Source: Granulicella aggregans
GTDB taxonomy: Bacteria; Acidobacteriota; Terriglobia; Terriglobales; Acidobacteriaceae
Assembly (NCBI RefSeq): GCF_014203275.1
Contig: NZ_JACHIP010000001.1
Coordinates: 992,001 to 1,056,000, forward strand
Length of the DNA stretch: 64,000 nt
Reading direction: 5' to 3'
The translations under genes and the position numbers were made by a program. Below the pieces are notes generated by a model, which worked only from the letters and a program-made list of their open reading frames with translations, searched no databases and had not been told where the DNA came from. Within the stretch, counting starts at the first letter, position 1; the number at the start of each line of letters is the position of its first letter. Shown piece by piece: positions 36,384 to 45,090 of this stretch.

Positions 36384-37070
36384 ATGCGGATTTTGATCCT
36401 TGGGCACGGCAAGACAGGCAAGCTGGTAGCGGATATAGCGCATGAACGAGGGCACGGGGTACACGTCCTGGATGCAAAAGAGAATCGCGACGCAGCGGCG
36501 CTGACCGCGCCTTTCGTGGCGGGGTTCGACGTAGTGATCGACTTTACAACGCCCGATGCCGTGGTCCAGAACATGCGCGCGTGCCTGGCGACGGGCGCGA
36601 AGATGGTCATTGGCACGACCGGCTGGTACGACAAGCTGAGCGATATGCGCGGACTCGCGGAGCGCAAGGGTGCCGGGTTGATGTACGGTACGAACTACTC
36701 GATTGGCGTGCAGGTGATGCTGGAGCTGGCTGAGAAGATGGGTGCCGCGCTCAAGGGCGCTGGATACAACTACACCATCTCCGAGACACACCATGCGGGC
36801 AAGCTGGACGCTCCTTCGGGAACAGCGATCACGCTGGGCGAGATCGTCGAAGAGGCTTCGGACATTGAAGAGATCCGTATCGAGTCCAAGCGCGAGGGCG
36901 ATGTGATGGGCGTCCATGTGCTGGAAGCGCGAAGCGCCTCCGACCGGCTGGTGCTAACTCATGAGTCTTTCTCTCGGAGGGGATTTGCGGAGGGCGCAGT
37001 GCGTGCGGCTGAGTGGCTCTCTACTCGCACCGGGTGCTTCGATTTCCACGAGGTGTACACCCAGTTCTGA
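36384..37070 (+). CDS. dapB: 4-hydroxy-tetrahydrodipicolinate reductase
   Basis: 228-residue reductase of the DAP/lysine pathway. The N-terminal cofactor motif is ILGHGKTGKLV. The conserved catalytic signature ETHHAGKLDAPSGTA spans residues 134-148 with H136, H137 and K140. The protein is shorter than the usual 240-270 residues, from compact loops and not from a visible frameshift. It follows lysC by 25 bp and so is in the same operon. Confidence 0.93.
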   Translation: MRILILGHGKTGKLVADIAHERGHGVHVLDAKENRDAAALTAPFVAGFDVVIDFTTPDAVVQNMRACLATGAKMVIGTTGWYDKLSDMRGLAERKGAGLMYGTNYSIGVQVMLELAEKMGAALKGAGYNYTISETHHAGKLDAPSGTAITLGEIVEEASDIEEIRIESKREGDVMGVHVLEARSASDRLVLTHESFSRRGFAEGAVRAAEWLSTRTGCFDFHEVYTQF

Positions 37071-37224
37071 AGAGGCTGCGACTGATTTTGATCGTGTTAT
37101 TTCGGAATAGCGTCAACTTCGAAGGGATCAAACACGGTCGGCAATAGGCGGAAGCTGTTCCCGAACTGCTGCCGCCGTGGTCTCTACGCTTGCGTTTCAC
37201 TGGTTTGACACCTACTTTTAACGC

Positions 37225-38502
37225 ATGAGTGCTACCGCTGTACTTTCCGTGCCAGCTACATTTGCCTCCCTTACTTTTGAGGAGAAGCTCGACCGTTTTG
37301 CGGAAGTTGCTGTCCGCGTTGGATTGAACCTTGGCAAGGGGCAGGAGCTGCTGATCTCCGCACCGCTTGAGGCACTTCCTTTGGTGCGCCGGATTACCGA
37401 GCACGCTTACAAGGCCGGAGCGCTGCTGGTGACCAGCTTCTACAGCGACGATCCGTCAGTGCTGGCGCGGTACAAGTATGCTGACGACGCGAGCTTCGAC
37501 CACGCCGCGCAGTGGATGGCGGACTCGATGGCTGCGGCGTTTCGTAGCGGCGCGGCAAGGCTGGCGATTGCCGGGGCGAATCCAGCGCTCCTCGCCAAGC
37601 AGGACCCGGCGAAGGTCTCGCGGGCAAACATTGCTGCCTCGAAGGCAGGCAAGCCCGCGATGGAGTTGATCACCAAGCATGCGATCAACTGGTCGATTGT
37701 GGCTGCCGCAACTCCGGAGTGGGCGAAGCTTGTCTTCCCGGGCGAAGAAGTCGATGTGGCCGTGGCCAAGCTGTGGGATGCGATCTTCCTGGCCTCGCGC
37801 GTAACCGGCGAGGATCCGGTGGCAGAGTGGAAGCAGCATGGCCTGAATTTGAAGAAGCGCGTGGATATGCTGAATGCGAAGCGGTTCCACTCGCTGCGCT
37901 TCAAGTCGGAAGACGGCACGACGGACCTGACCGTTGGGCTTGCAGACGATCATCTCTGGGCAGGCGGCGGCGGCGAGGCTGGCAACGGGATCTTCTGTAA
38001 CCCGAATATTCCTACTGAAGAGTGCTTCACCACGCCGCACAAGGACCGCGTGGATGGATTTGTGAAGGCATCGAAGCCCTTGTCCCACCAGGGGACTTTG
38101 ATCGAAAACATCACCTGCAAGTTCGAGGGTGGAAAGATTGTCTCGGCGACGGCGACCGCTGGCGAAGACGTGCTGAACCGGTTGATCTCGACCGACGACG
38201 GAGCGCGGCGGCTGGGCGAGGTGGCGTTGGTGCCGCATTCGTCGCCGATTGCGCAGAGCGGCGTGCTGTTCTGGAATACGCTGTTCGACGAAAATGCTGC
38301 GAGCCATATCGCGCTGGGACAGGCGTATGCAACGTGCCTGATCGGCGGCGAGAAGATGCAGCAGGACGAGTTGACGGCGCTGGGAGCGAACTCCAGCCTG
38401 ATCCATGTGGACTGGATGATTGGGTCCGGGAAGATGGATGTCGATGGAATGACGAAAGATGGAACGGCCGAGCCCTTGATGCGAAGCGGGGAGTGGGTCT
38501 AA
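37225..38502 (+). CDS. M29 family aminopeptidase
   Basis: 425-residue metallo-aminopeptidase of the thermophilic aminopeptidase (AmpS/AmpT) family. Family markers are the metal-ligand segments NIPTEECFTTPHKDRVDG, LGEVALVPHSSPI, ASHIALGQAYATC and LIHVDWMIGSGKMDVDG. It has no signal peptide and is probably cytoplasmic. It is inserted in the DAP cluster between dapB (154-bp gap) and dapA (162-bp gap filled by inverted repeats). A link to lysine or DAP metabolism is possible, for example recycling of cell-wall peptides, but this is inference from position only. Confidence 0.92.
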   Translation: MSATAVLSVPATFASLTFEEKLDRFAEVAVRVGLNLGKGQELLISAPLEALPLVRRITEHAYKAGALLVTSFYSDDPSVLARYKYADDASFDHAAQWMADSMAAAFRSGAARLAIAGANPALLAKQDPAKVSRANIAASKAGKPAMELITKHAINWSIVAAATPEWAKLVFPGEEVDVAVAKLWDAIFLASRVTGEDPVAEWKQHGLNLKKRVDMLNAKRFHSLRFKSEDGTTDLTVGLADDHLWAGGGGEAGNGIFCNPNIPTEECFTTPHKDRVDGFVKASKPLSHQGTLIENITCKFEGGKIVSATATAGEDVLNRLISTDDGARRLGEVALVPHSSPIAQSGVLFWNTLFDENAASHIALGQAYATCLIGGEKMQQDELTALGANSSLIHVDWMIGSGKMDVDGMTKDGTAEPLMRSGEWV

Positions 38503-38504
38503 AA

Positions 38505-38554
38505 GGCCCGCTACGCGCGGGGCGGTCACTTCGTGACTTGTATACCGCTTCGCG
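38505..38554 (+). repeat. Palindromic repeat, family C copy 1
   Basis: 50-bp element with core GGCGGTCACTTCGTGACTTG (itself containing the hairpin GTCAC-TTC-GTGAC) ending in CTTCGCG. It lies directly after the M29 gene and pairs with the inverted copy at 38582-38631. Confidence 0.8.
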
Positions 38555-38581
38555 TGCTGATCCCGACCAACGGGAGGACTG

Positions 38582-38631
38582 CGCGAAGCCCATTACATGT
38601 CACGAAGTGACCGCCGTCCGCGCAGGACACG
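38582..38631 (-). repeat. Palindromic repeat, family C copy 2 (inverted)
   Basis: Reverse-oriented copy of the element at 38505, even closer to the one at 45002: on the minus strand it reads GCGCGGACGGCGGTCACTTC then GTGACATGTAATGGGCTTCG. The two copies here face each other and could form a long hairpin upstream of dapA. Confidence 0.8.
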
Positions 38632-38664
38632 TCGTTATAAGAAAAGCGGTAAACTTCGAAGATT

Positions 38665-39588
38665 ATGAATTTGATGGGTTGTGGCACCGCTCTTGTAACT
38701 CCCTTTCGCAGGGATGGGAGCGTGGACGAGCCGGCGCTGCATGCGCTGGTGAACTGGCAGATTGAAGAGGGCATCTCGTTCCTGGTTCCCTGCGGGACGA
38801 CAGGCGAAGCGGCGACGCTGACCGAGCAGGAGTGGCTCCGGACGATCGAAGTGGTAATTGGCGCGGCGGACGGTCGAGTACCGATCTTCGCGGGCTGCAC
38901 CAGCAACGCGACGCGCGAGGCGGTTGCTAAAGCCGAGCGACTTGCGCAGATGCCGGGGCTGACGGGTATCCTCACGGCAAACCCGTACTACAACCGGCCC
39001 GGGCAAGAGGGCCAGTACCAGCACTTCCGCGCGATCGCGCAGGCGGTTGGGCTTCCCGTGCTGCTCTACAACATCCCTTCGCGAACGGGAGCGAACTTAG
39101 AACCCGCCACCGTGCTTCGGCTCTCCGAAGAGAAGAACATCATCGGCATCAAGGAATCGAGCGGGAGCATCGCGCAGATCACGGAACTGATCAACCTTCT
39201 GCCGCGAGCCTTCAGCGTATTTGCGGGCGACGACGGAATGGCGCTACCCGCGATTGCGGTGGGCGGATGCGGACTAGTCTCGGTGGCCTCGAACGAGATT
39301 CCTGGGCAGATGGCGGCGATGGTTGGGGCAGCGCTCGAGAACGACTGGGCGACGGCGCGACGGATCAACCGGCACTACGGCCGGCTGCTTGCCGCAAACT
39401 TCATGGAGCCGAGCCCGGCCCCGGTGAAGGCGGTCCTTTCGTTGATGGGGAAGATCGGCGACGATGCGGTGCGGCTGCCGATGGTGAAGGTTTCGCCAAC
39501 GACGCAGAGGAAGCTGGAGCGGATTGCGGGGGAGTTGGGACTGCTGGTGGAGGCTCCGCCTAGCGGGGCCGATTTGAGGATGTTTTAA
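38665..39588 (+). CDS. dapA: 4-hydroxy-tetrahydrodipicolinate synthase
   Basis: 307-residue TIM-barrel enzyme condensing pyruvate with aspartate semialdehyde. The Schiff-base lysine is K163 in GIKESSG. Y135 in YNIPSRTG and the T-T pair in PCGTTGEAATL complete the catalytic triad. Normal length. ATG 38665 follows the inverted repeat pair by 33 bp with only a weak purine stretch, so the repeats form its 5' leader or separate it from the M29 gene. Confidence 0.95.
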   Translation: MNLMGCGTALVTPFRRDGSVDEPALHALVNWQIEEGISFLVPCGTTGEAATLTEQEWLRTIEVVIGAADGRVPIFAGCTSNATREAVAKAERLAQMPGLTGILTANPYYNRPGQEGQYQHFRAIAQAVGLPVLLYNIPSRTGANLEPATVLRLSEEKNIIGIKESSGSIAQITELINLLPRAFSVFAGDDGMALPAIAVGGCGLVSVASNEIPGQMAAMVGAALENDWATARRINRHYGRLLAANFMEPSPAPVKAVLSLMGKIGDDAVRLPMVKVSPTTQRKLERIAGELGLLVEAPPSGADLRMF

Positions 39589-39599
39589 GGGAGCCGAAT

Positions 39600-40169
39600 A
39601 TGAGGCTCGTTTCCCTGATGATGGCTCTGGCTGCGATCGCATTCTGCTCTAGTGCGCAAGGACAGTTATGGTCTATCGGCGAGCAGCCTTTTCCAGTTCG
39701 CATCTCGAACCTTCCGTTGAGTCGGCAGAAAGCGATTCTCCAAGCGCTTGAGCCAGGGATTCAAAGACGCGCAAAGGAGTTTGATCTCGACCCAGAAGAG
39801 ATCGCTGAAGTAAGACGCGAACTTTTCATGCGAGAGGTAAGTACTCGAGCCGGAACGCTTCTCCTGATTCAAAGTTGGGGTACGCCTTTGTGCGGGGCCA
39901 CCGGCAACTGTGCAGTGTGGGTGCTTGATAGTGAAAATCGGATGGTTCTCGAGACCGGCGGCAACGGAATCAGGGTATTGCGTCGGGCTCATCATGGACC
40001 GCCATCAATCTTGATATATACCCACATGTCTGCATTTCAGACAGGTCTAACGTTGTATTCGTTTGATGGCTCGCAGTACCGACAAGTGTCGTGCCAAGTT
40101 GAGACCTACAGCGATGCCACACGAACCTATTCTCCGCCTTTGATTGAGCGTGGCCCCTGCGAGAAATAA
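39600..40169 (+). CDS. Small secreted protein of unknown function
   Basis: 189 residues with a clear signal peptide (VSLMMALAAIAFCSSAQG). The mature part starts with a charged helical region (about 30-85), then a strand-rich region with several cysteines (C98, C103 and two near the C terminus) that may form disulfides in the periplasm. No family recognised. It is 11 bp after dapA and 33 bp before dapD, within the lysine operon, which is odd for an exported protein. Confidence 0.75.
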   Translation: MRLVSLMMALAAIAFCSSAQGQLWSIGEQPFPVRISNLPLSRQKAILQALEPGIQRRAKEFDLDPEEIAEVRRELFMREVSTRAGTLLLIQSWGTPLCGATGNCAVWVLDSENRMVLETGGNGIRVLRRAHHGPPSILIYTHMSAFQTGLTLYSFDGSQYRQVSCQVETYSDATRTYSPPLIERGPCEK

Positions 40170-40202
40170 TCCGCAGGCTCATGCCGATACAATCTAAGAA
40201 AC

Positions 40203-41063
40203 ATGACTTCTACGAACACTTCCCTTCTTGAGACACAGATTGAGCATTTCTTCGCGCTGGGCGCGGATGCGATTGGTAACAATGATGCGATGACGGCGTT
40301 CCTGGAGCTGCGCGGAGCGCTGGAAGCAGGCACGCTGCGGTCGGCGGAGCCGGATGCAGCTTCAGCCATTGGATGGCGAGTGAATGCCTGGGTGAAACGC
40401 GGGATTCTGCTCGGATTCCGTCTCGGGCAGATGGTCGAGATGGGCTGTACCGAAGGCTTCGGCTTTGTGGACAAAGCGACATACCCGGCTCGGCGGTTCG
40501 CAGTGAGCGACGGCGTGCGCGTCGTGCCCGGCGGATCGAGCGTGCGATCGGGAGCTTTTGTCGCGAAGAGCGTCGTCGTGATGCCTCCCGCGTACGTGAA
40601 CGTCGGAGCCTATGTGGACGAGGGGACGATGGTCGACTCCCACGCGCTGGTAGGGAGCTGTGCACAGATCGGCAAGCGCGTGCATCTTTCGGCGGCGGCG
40701 CAGATCGGCGGAGTTTTGGAGCCGGTGAATGCGAGCCCCGTGATTATCGAGGACGATGTGCTGGTAGGCGGCAACACGGGGGTCTATGAAGGGACGATCG
40801 TGCGCACGAAGGCCGTGCTGGCGGCGGGAACGGTACTAACGCGCGGAACTCCGGTCTACGACCTGGTCAATGGGACGGTACTGAAGGCCACAGCGGAGAT
40901 GCCACTGATCATTCCTGAAGGCGCTGTCGTGGTGCCGGGCTCGCGCGGAATCACCAAGGGCAAGGGCGCGGAGTGGGGATTGAGTGTCTACACGCCGGTG
41001 ATCGTAAAGTATCGGGATGAGAAGACGGAGCTGTCTCTGGCGCTCGAAGATCTGCTGCGGTAG
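40203..41063 (+). CDS. dapD: 2,3,4,5-tetrahydropyridine-2,6-dicarboxylate N-succinyltransferase
   Basis: 286-residue acyltransferase of the succinylase branch of DAP synthesis. After a helical N-terminal domain, residues ~120-240 carry the hexapeptide left-handed beta-helix pattern ([55 protein letters not shown]). The length is typical of the DapD trimer family. It shows that this organism uses the succinylated route. dapC, dapE and dapF are not in the window. Confidence 0.95.
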   Translation: MTSTNTSLLETQIEHFFALGADAIGNNDAMTAFLELRGALEAGTLRSAEPDAASAIGWRVNAWVKRGILLGFRLGQMVEMGCTEGFGFVDKATYPARRFAVSDGVRVVPGGSSVRSGAFVAKSVVVMPPAYVNVGAYVDEGTMVDSHALVGSCAQIGKRVHLSAAAQIGGVLEPVNASPVIIEDDVLVGGNTGVYEGTIVRTKAVLAAGTVLTRGTPVYDLVNGTVLKATAEMPLIIPEGAVVVPGSRGITKGKGAEWGLSVYTPVIVKYRDEKTELSLALEDLLR

Positions 41064-41072
41064 ACGCTCAGG

Positions 41073-41648
41073 CTAGGGCGCAATTGACGGGGAGGTCTGG
41101 GGTTCACCGCCGACGAGGATGAGGGCCTCCTCGTAACCGCCGCCAAAGCCCACCTGGGTGATCTCCTTCAGAGAGTAGATTCTCGGCTCGTCATCCCAAA
41201 GAGCATCCGGACCTATCTCCAGGAGAGCGACCTGCTTCTTGTTCAGGCCAGCAATGCGGCCGATATGACAGAACTCTGGCGCAATCTTCTCGCGATGGAC
41301 CGTAACCAGTGGAAACGCGGTCGCGGCGGTAAGAAGCAGGTCGCTGATGCTGGCCAGACTGACTGAGGGCGCTTTCGGAATCCGTTCGCCGCGCTGCTTG
41401 AGGGCGGCTGCGACAAATGTCTCAAATTTTGCTGGAGCCTGCAGCTTTCGGACGTCTTTGTAGCGCAGACAAAGAAAACCGTCCAAATGGATGGTGTCGT
41501 CGATCGTGGCGAGGAGAAAGAAATCCGGCCCGGCATCGAGAATGTATCCGGAGGTTGAGCCTGCATCGAATGGCCGGTCGAACCGGACAAGAACTTTGCG
41601 CGGGGCCGAAGCGAGCTCCTGAATCGTCTGTTTGTGCTTTGCGCTCAT
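41073..41648 (-). CDS. Hypothetical cytoplasmic protein
   Basis: 191 residues, no signal or membrane segment. Strand-rich with short repeated patterns (GYILDAGPDFFLLATIDDTI, and HIGRIAGLNKKQVALLEIGP later), which hints at two small SH3/Sm-like beta barrels. That is a structural guess. No family recognised. It is convergent with dapD (9-bp gap) and divergent from RNase J. Confidence 0.7.
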   Translation of the reverse strand: MSAKHKQTIQELASAPRKVLVRFDRPFDAGSTSGYILDAGPDFFLLATIDDTIHLDGFLCLRYKDVRKLQAPAKFETFVAAALKQRGERIPKAPSVSLASISDLLLTAATAFPLVTVHREKIAPEFCHIGRIAGLNKKQVALLEIGPDALWDDEPRIYSLKEITQVGFGGGYEEALILVGGEPQTSPSIAP

Positions 41649-41745
41649 GCAAGCCAGTGTAAGCGACTCGGGGTTACCTTATTCGTGATTTGTGGGAACT
41701 GGATGCGGATGCGAACGGGGACACTACTGCTAAACTCAAAAGTTG

Positions 41746-43407
41746 ATGGCTCAAGATAAATTACGCATGATACCCCTTGGGGGCCTTGGTGAGTTCGGAA
41801 TGAACTGCATGGCCCTCCGCTGGCAAGACGACATTATCGTCATCGACGCCGGCCTGATGTTTCCTGAAGAAGAACTGCTGGGCGTCGACATCGTCGTTCC
41901 CGACATCAGCTACCTGGTGGAGAACCGGTCGAAGGTCAAGGCGATCGTACTAACGCACGGACATGAAGACCACATTGGCGGTTTGCCCTGGATTCTCTCG
42001 GAGCTGAACGTCCCGGTCTATGGCACGGAGTTCACGCTGGCGTATGTCGAAGGCAAGCTCGAAGAGCATCGCCTGCTCGATGACGCCGACCTGATCGAGA
42101 TGCTTCCAGGGCACCGCTTCACGCTTGGGCCGTTCTCGATCATGCCGATCCGGGTGACGCACTCGCTGGTAGACTGCGTGGCTCTCGCCATCCACACTCC
42201 TGTCGGAGTGGTGCTGCATACGGGCGACTTCAAGATCGATCTTTCGTCGCCGGATGGCAAGCCCTTCGACCTGCATGCGTTTGCGGAGCTGGGCAAGCAG
42301 GGTGTTCTGGCGCTGCTGCAGGACTCGACCAACGTCGATCGCCCCGGTTATACGCCGAGCGAGCGGGCCGTACGGCCGCGGCTGGATGAGATCTTCGCGC
42401 GCACCAAGAAGAAGCTGTTCTTCAGCTGCTTCTCGTCGTCGATCCACCGGATTCGACTGGCGATGGAGCTGGCGCACAATCACGGCCGCAAGGTCGCAAT
42501 CATTGGCCGCTCGCTCGATAACTCGACGGAAATTGCGCAGGATCTGGGCTATCTCGATCTGCCGAAGGGATTGATCATCAATCCGGGGCAGATCAAAGAG
42601 ATGGCTCCGGACAAGGTCTGCATCATGATCTCGGGGACACAGGGCGAGCCGATGTCTGCGCTCAGCCGCGCTGCGGTGAACAACCACAAATTTGCCAAGA
42701 TCGACGCGGGCGACACCGTTCTGATGAGCTCGCGCGTGATTCCGGGCAACGAGAAGGGCATCTACCGGATGATCGACCACCTGGAGCGCCGCGACGCCAA
42801 GGTGATCCACGACGACGGCACGCAGGGTCTGATCCACGTCAGCGGCCACGGCAGCCAGGAAGAGCTGCGGCTGATGATCAACCTGGTCAAGCCGAAGTTC
42901 TTCATCCCAGTCCACGGCGACTACCGCCACCTGAAACGCCACGCGGAACTCGCAGGCGAGATGGGCGTGGTCGAGAAGGTGATCCTGCTCGAAGACGGTG
43001 AGATTCTCGACTTCGACAAGAACACCGCCGTCAAGAATGGCAAGGTCACGACTGGTCGGGTATGCATCGATTCGGGCGGCTCGATTGAAGTGGTCGAGGA
43101 TGTTGTGATTCGCGACCGCAAACATATCTCCGAGGACGGAATTCTGCTGCCGATCATCGCCATCAACAAGCGCACGGGACAGGTCGAGAGCCTGCCGGAA
43201 CTGGTGATGCGCGGTTTCGCTGTCGATGACGAACAGGTCATCAACGAGGCCCGGAACATCGTGCAGAAGACCCTGAACAACTCCAGCGCGGAAGAGAAGC
43301 AGGACTATGGCGTGGTCAAGGAGAAGGTGCGCAACGATCTGAAGCGGTTTATTCAGAAGAGCACCAGCCGCAGGCCGCTGATTATGCCGGTGATTTTGGA
43401 GATCTGA
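41746..43407 (+). CDS. rnj: Ribonuclease J
   Basis: 553-residue metallo-beta-lactamase/beta-CASP ribonuclease with endo- and 5'-exonuclease activity in mRNA decay and rRNA processing. The zinc motif is LTHGHEDHIGG (H71, H73, D75, H76). The beta-CASP part includes SCFSSSIHRIRLAMELA and ISGTQGEPMSALSRAA. HVSGHGSQEEL and PVHGDYRHLKRHAELA follow, and a C-terminal RNase J domain completes it. ATG 41746 gives the family N terminus. A rnj gene near dap genes recalls the rnjB-dapA neighbourhood of Bacillus. Confidence 0.96.
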   Translation: MAQDKLRMIPLGGLGEFGMNCMALRWQDDIIVIDAGLMFPEEELLGVDIVVPDISYLVENRSKVKAIVLTHGHEDHIGGLPWILSELNVPVYGTEFTLAYVEGKLEEHRLLDDADLIEMLPGHRFTLGPFSIMPIRVTHSLVDCVALAIHTPVGVVLHTGDFKIDLSSPDGKPFDLHAFAELGKQGVLALLQDSTNVDRPGYTPSERAVRPRLDEIFARTKKKLFFSCFSSSIHRIRLAMELAHNHGRKVAIIGRSLDNSTEIAQDLGYLDLPKGLIINPGQIKEMAPDKVCIMISGTQGEPMSALSRAAVNNHKFAKIDAGDTVLMSSRVIPGNEKGIYRMIDHLERRDAKVIHDDGTQGLIHVSGHGSQEELRLMINLVKPKFFIPVHGDYRHLKRHAELAGEMGVVEKVILLEDGEILDFDKNTAVKNGKVTTGRVCIDSGGSIEVVEDVVIRDRKHISEDGILLPIIAINKRTGQVESLPELVMRGFAVDDEQVINEARNIVQKTLNNSSAEEKQDYGVVKEKVRNDLKRFIQKSTSRRPLIMPVILEI

Positions 43408-43437
43408 GGCTTCAGCGAAACCGCTTGGTTATAAAAC

Positions 43438-43470
43438 AAAGGCACAGCTTCGGCTGTGCCTTTGGTGCGT
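43438..43470 (+). terminator. Rho-independent terminator of RNase J gene
   Basis: 11-bp stem AAAGGCACAGC / GCTGTGCCTTT with a stable TTCG tetraloop, 31 bp after the stop. The stem's own A/T end supplies the U tract. Confidence 0.88.
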
Positions 43471-43713
43471 TGCAGGTAGATAAGGGGTGGAGTATTCCAC
43501 TAAGCCACGCGCAATGAAGTATTTAGGAATAAGTCTTTCATAATGAGCCATTTGCGCAACGCTACTGCTTCTATGTCAAACAATCAAAAGGGGCTACAGC
43601 CACATAACCCTATAGGGCTTGTCTTGCGGGTCGCCGAGCCGCAAGTGAAGCTCCGCCGGCACAAGCCCGTGATCGATCACCGGGTCGACGACGCGGTATG
43701 CTCGTGAGACAAC
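43471..43713. other. Intergenic region between rnj terminator and hydrolase
   Basis: No supported gene. Two small palindromes are seen: GTGGAGTATTCCAC (about 43487-43500) and GTGATCGATCAC (about 43670-43681). Either could be a regulator site for the hydrolase gene, but no partner regulator is adjacent. Confidence 0.4.
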
Positions 43714-44997
43714 ATGAGCGGGATCGATCTTCAACACCACAAGACAAGGCGCAAGCGATTGGAGCACCTGAGCCGAGCGCTGGTACGGCCGGGGTCTTCG
43801 CTGCGGCATCTGCGTTCGATACGGCAGCATCAGGAGCCGAAGCGGCGAAACTGGACTCGGACTGGCGTAGTGGTGGTCGCTTCCCTGCTGATTTGCGGGC
43901 TGGTGGTGTGGCCGTGGATGCGGACACATCTGCAGGCCGTGGCAATCCTGAAGATACTGGGCGGGCAGCCGGTTCCGCGGATGATTGCCGCGACCGTCGC
44001 AGCGCCGATCACGATCACCGACATCAACTTTTCCATCCCCACTGGCGACGGTTCACAGCAGGTCGTGCGAGCACGTGAGTATCTGCCGACGGGCAAGACG
44101 GATACTCCAGCGCTGGTAGTGCTGCATGGGGTGCATCATCTCGGGATTGACGAGCCGAGACTTGAGGCGTTCGCAAAGGCGATCTCGAACTGCGGGATAC
44201 GGGTGCTGACGCCGGAGCTTCCGGACATCAAGGACTACCATGTCGATGCAAGCTCGGTGCGGACGATTGGAGAGTCGGCGAAGTGGTTTGCGAAGCAAAC
44301 TGGAACGCAGGTAGGTGTCGTAGGGCTGAGCTTCTCGGGCGGCCTGTCGTTGGTGGCGGCCTCGGAACCCGCGTATAAGACGGCCTTCAAATTTGTGCTG
44401 GCGGTGGGGTCCCAGGACTCCATGGCACGGGTGACCGAGTACTACCGGACAGGACGCGACGCCCGACCGAACGGGTCAGTTGAAGAGTTGAAGCCGCATG
44501 AGTATGGCCCGCTGGTTCTCGAGTATCAATATGTTGAGGACTTCGTCCCTCCCGCCGATGTCCCGGCGATCAAGACTGTGCTGCGGGCGCATCTGTACGA
44601 AGACAAGGCAGCGGAGATCTCGACGATGGCGGCGCTGACTGCGGTACAAAAGATTGAAGCCAGGCACCTCATGGATACGGAACTGGATGGGACCCAGGAG
44701 CTGCTTGTGGCTTCAGGCATCCGGCATATGAAGGAGCTCGAAGAACTATCTCCCCATGGGAAGCTGACCGGTCTGACGGTGCCGGTGTATCTGATGCATG
44801 GCGAAGCCGACAACATCATTCCTTCCGCGGAAACTCTATGGCTGGCGAAAGAGCTACCGCCGCAGGTACTGAAGGCGGCACTGGTCAGTCCGGTGATCTC
44901 GCATATCGACTTTGAGAGCAGCCAGCCTACACTTGGGGATGAGTGGCGGCTGATCGATTTCTTTGCGAAGGTAATGAGAGCTGCAGAGAAAAAGTAG
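43714..44997 (+). CDS. Membrane-anchored alpha/beta hydrolase
   Basis: 427 residues. A strongly basic N-terminal ~48 residues is followed by one transmembrane helix (51-68, GVVVVASLLICGLVVWPW), so the catalytic part is probably periplasmic. Hydrolase features are LVVLHGVHHLG (oxyanion region, 135-144), the nucleophile elbow GLSFSGG around S206, HGEADNIIP (likely acid) and SHIDFE (likely catalytic histidine). Substrate unknown. The length and anchor differ from ordinary soluble esterases. Confidence 0.78.
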   Translation: MSGIDLQHHKTRRKRLEHLSRALVRPGSSLRHLRSIRQHQEPKRRNWTRTGVVVVASLLICGLVVWPWMRTHLQAVAILKILGGQPVPRMIAATVAAPITITDINFSIPTGDGSQQVVRAREYLPTGKTDTPALVVLHGVHHLGIDEPRLEAFAKAISNCGIRVLTPELPDIKDYHVDASSVRTIGESAKWFAKQTGTQVGVVGLSFSGGLSLVAASEPAYKTAFKFVLAVGSQDSMARVTEYYRTGRDARPNGSVEELKPHEYGPLVLEYQYVEDFVPPADVPAIKTVLRAHLYEDKAAEISTMAALTAVQKIEARHLMDTELDGTQELLVASGIRHMKELEELSPHGKLTGLTVPVYLMHGEADNIIPSAETLWLAKELPPQVLKAALVSPVISHIDFESSQPTLGDEWRLIDFFAKVMRAAEKK

Positions 44998-45001
44998 AAA
45001 C

Positions 45002-45052
45002 GGGTGCCCTGCGCGGGCGGCGGTCACTTCGTGACTTGTATTGGGCTTCGCG
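45002..45052 (+). repeat. Palindromic repeat, family C copy 3
   Basis: GCGCGGGCGGCGGTCACTTC followed by GTGACTTGTATTGGGCTTCG, 4 bp after the hydrolase stop. Nearly identical to the inverted copy at 38582-38631. Confidence 0.8.
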
Positions 45053-45090
45053 TGGCGCTCGCGTTGCTCGCGGGATAGAAGGAGAATGTG

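Noticed and set aside
41950..43125. Long open frame antisense to RNase J
   Set aside because: Mirror of a highly conserved gene in GC-rich DNA; no domain, signal or ribosome site, and composition rich in Arg/His/Val as expected of antisense shadow frames.
43670..43681. Palindrome GTGATCGATCAC as a regulator operator
   Set aside because: Only 12 bp, no adjacent regulator, and such sites are expected by chance in a region of this size.
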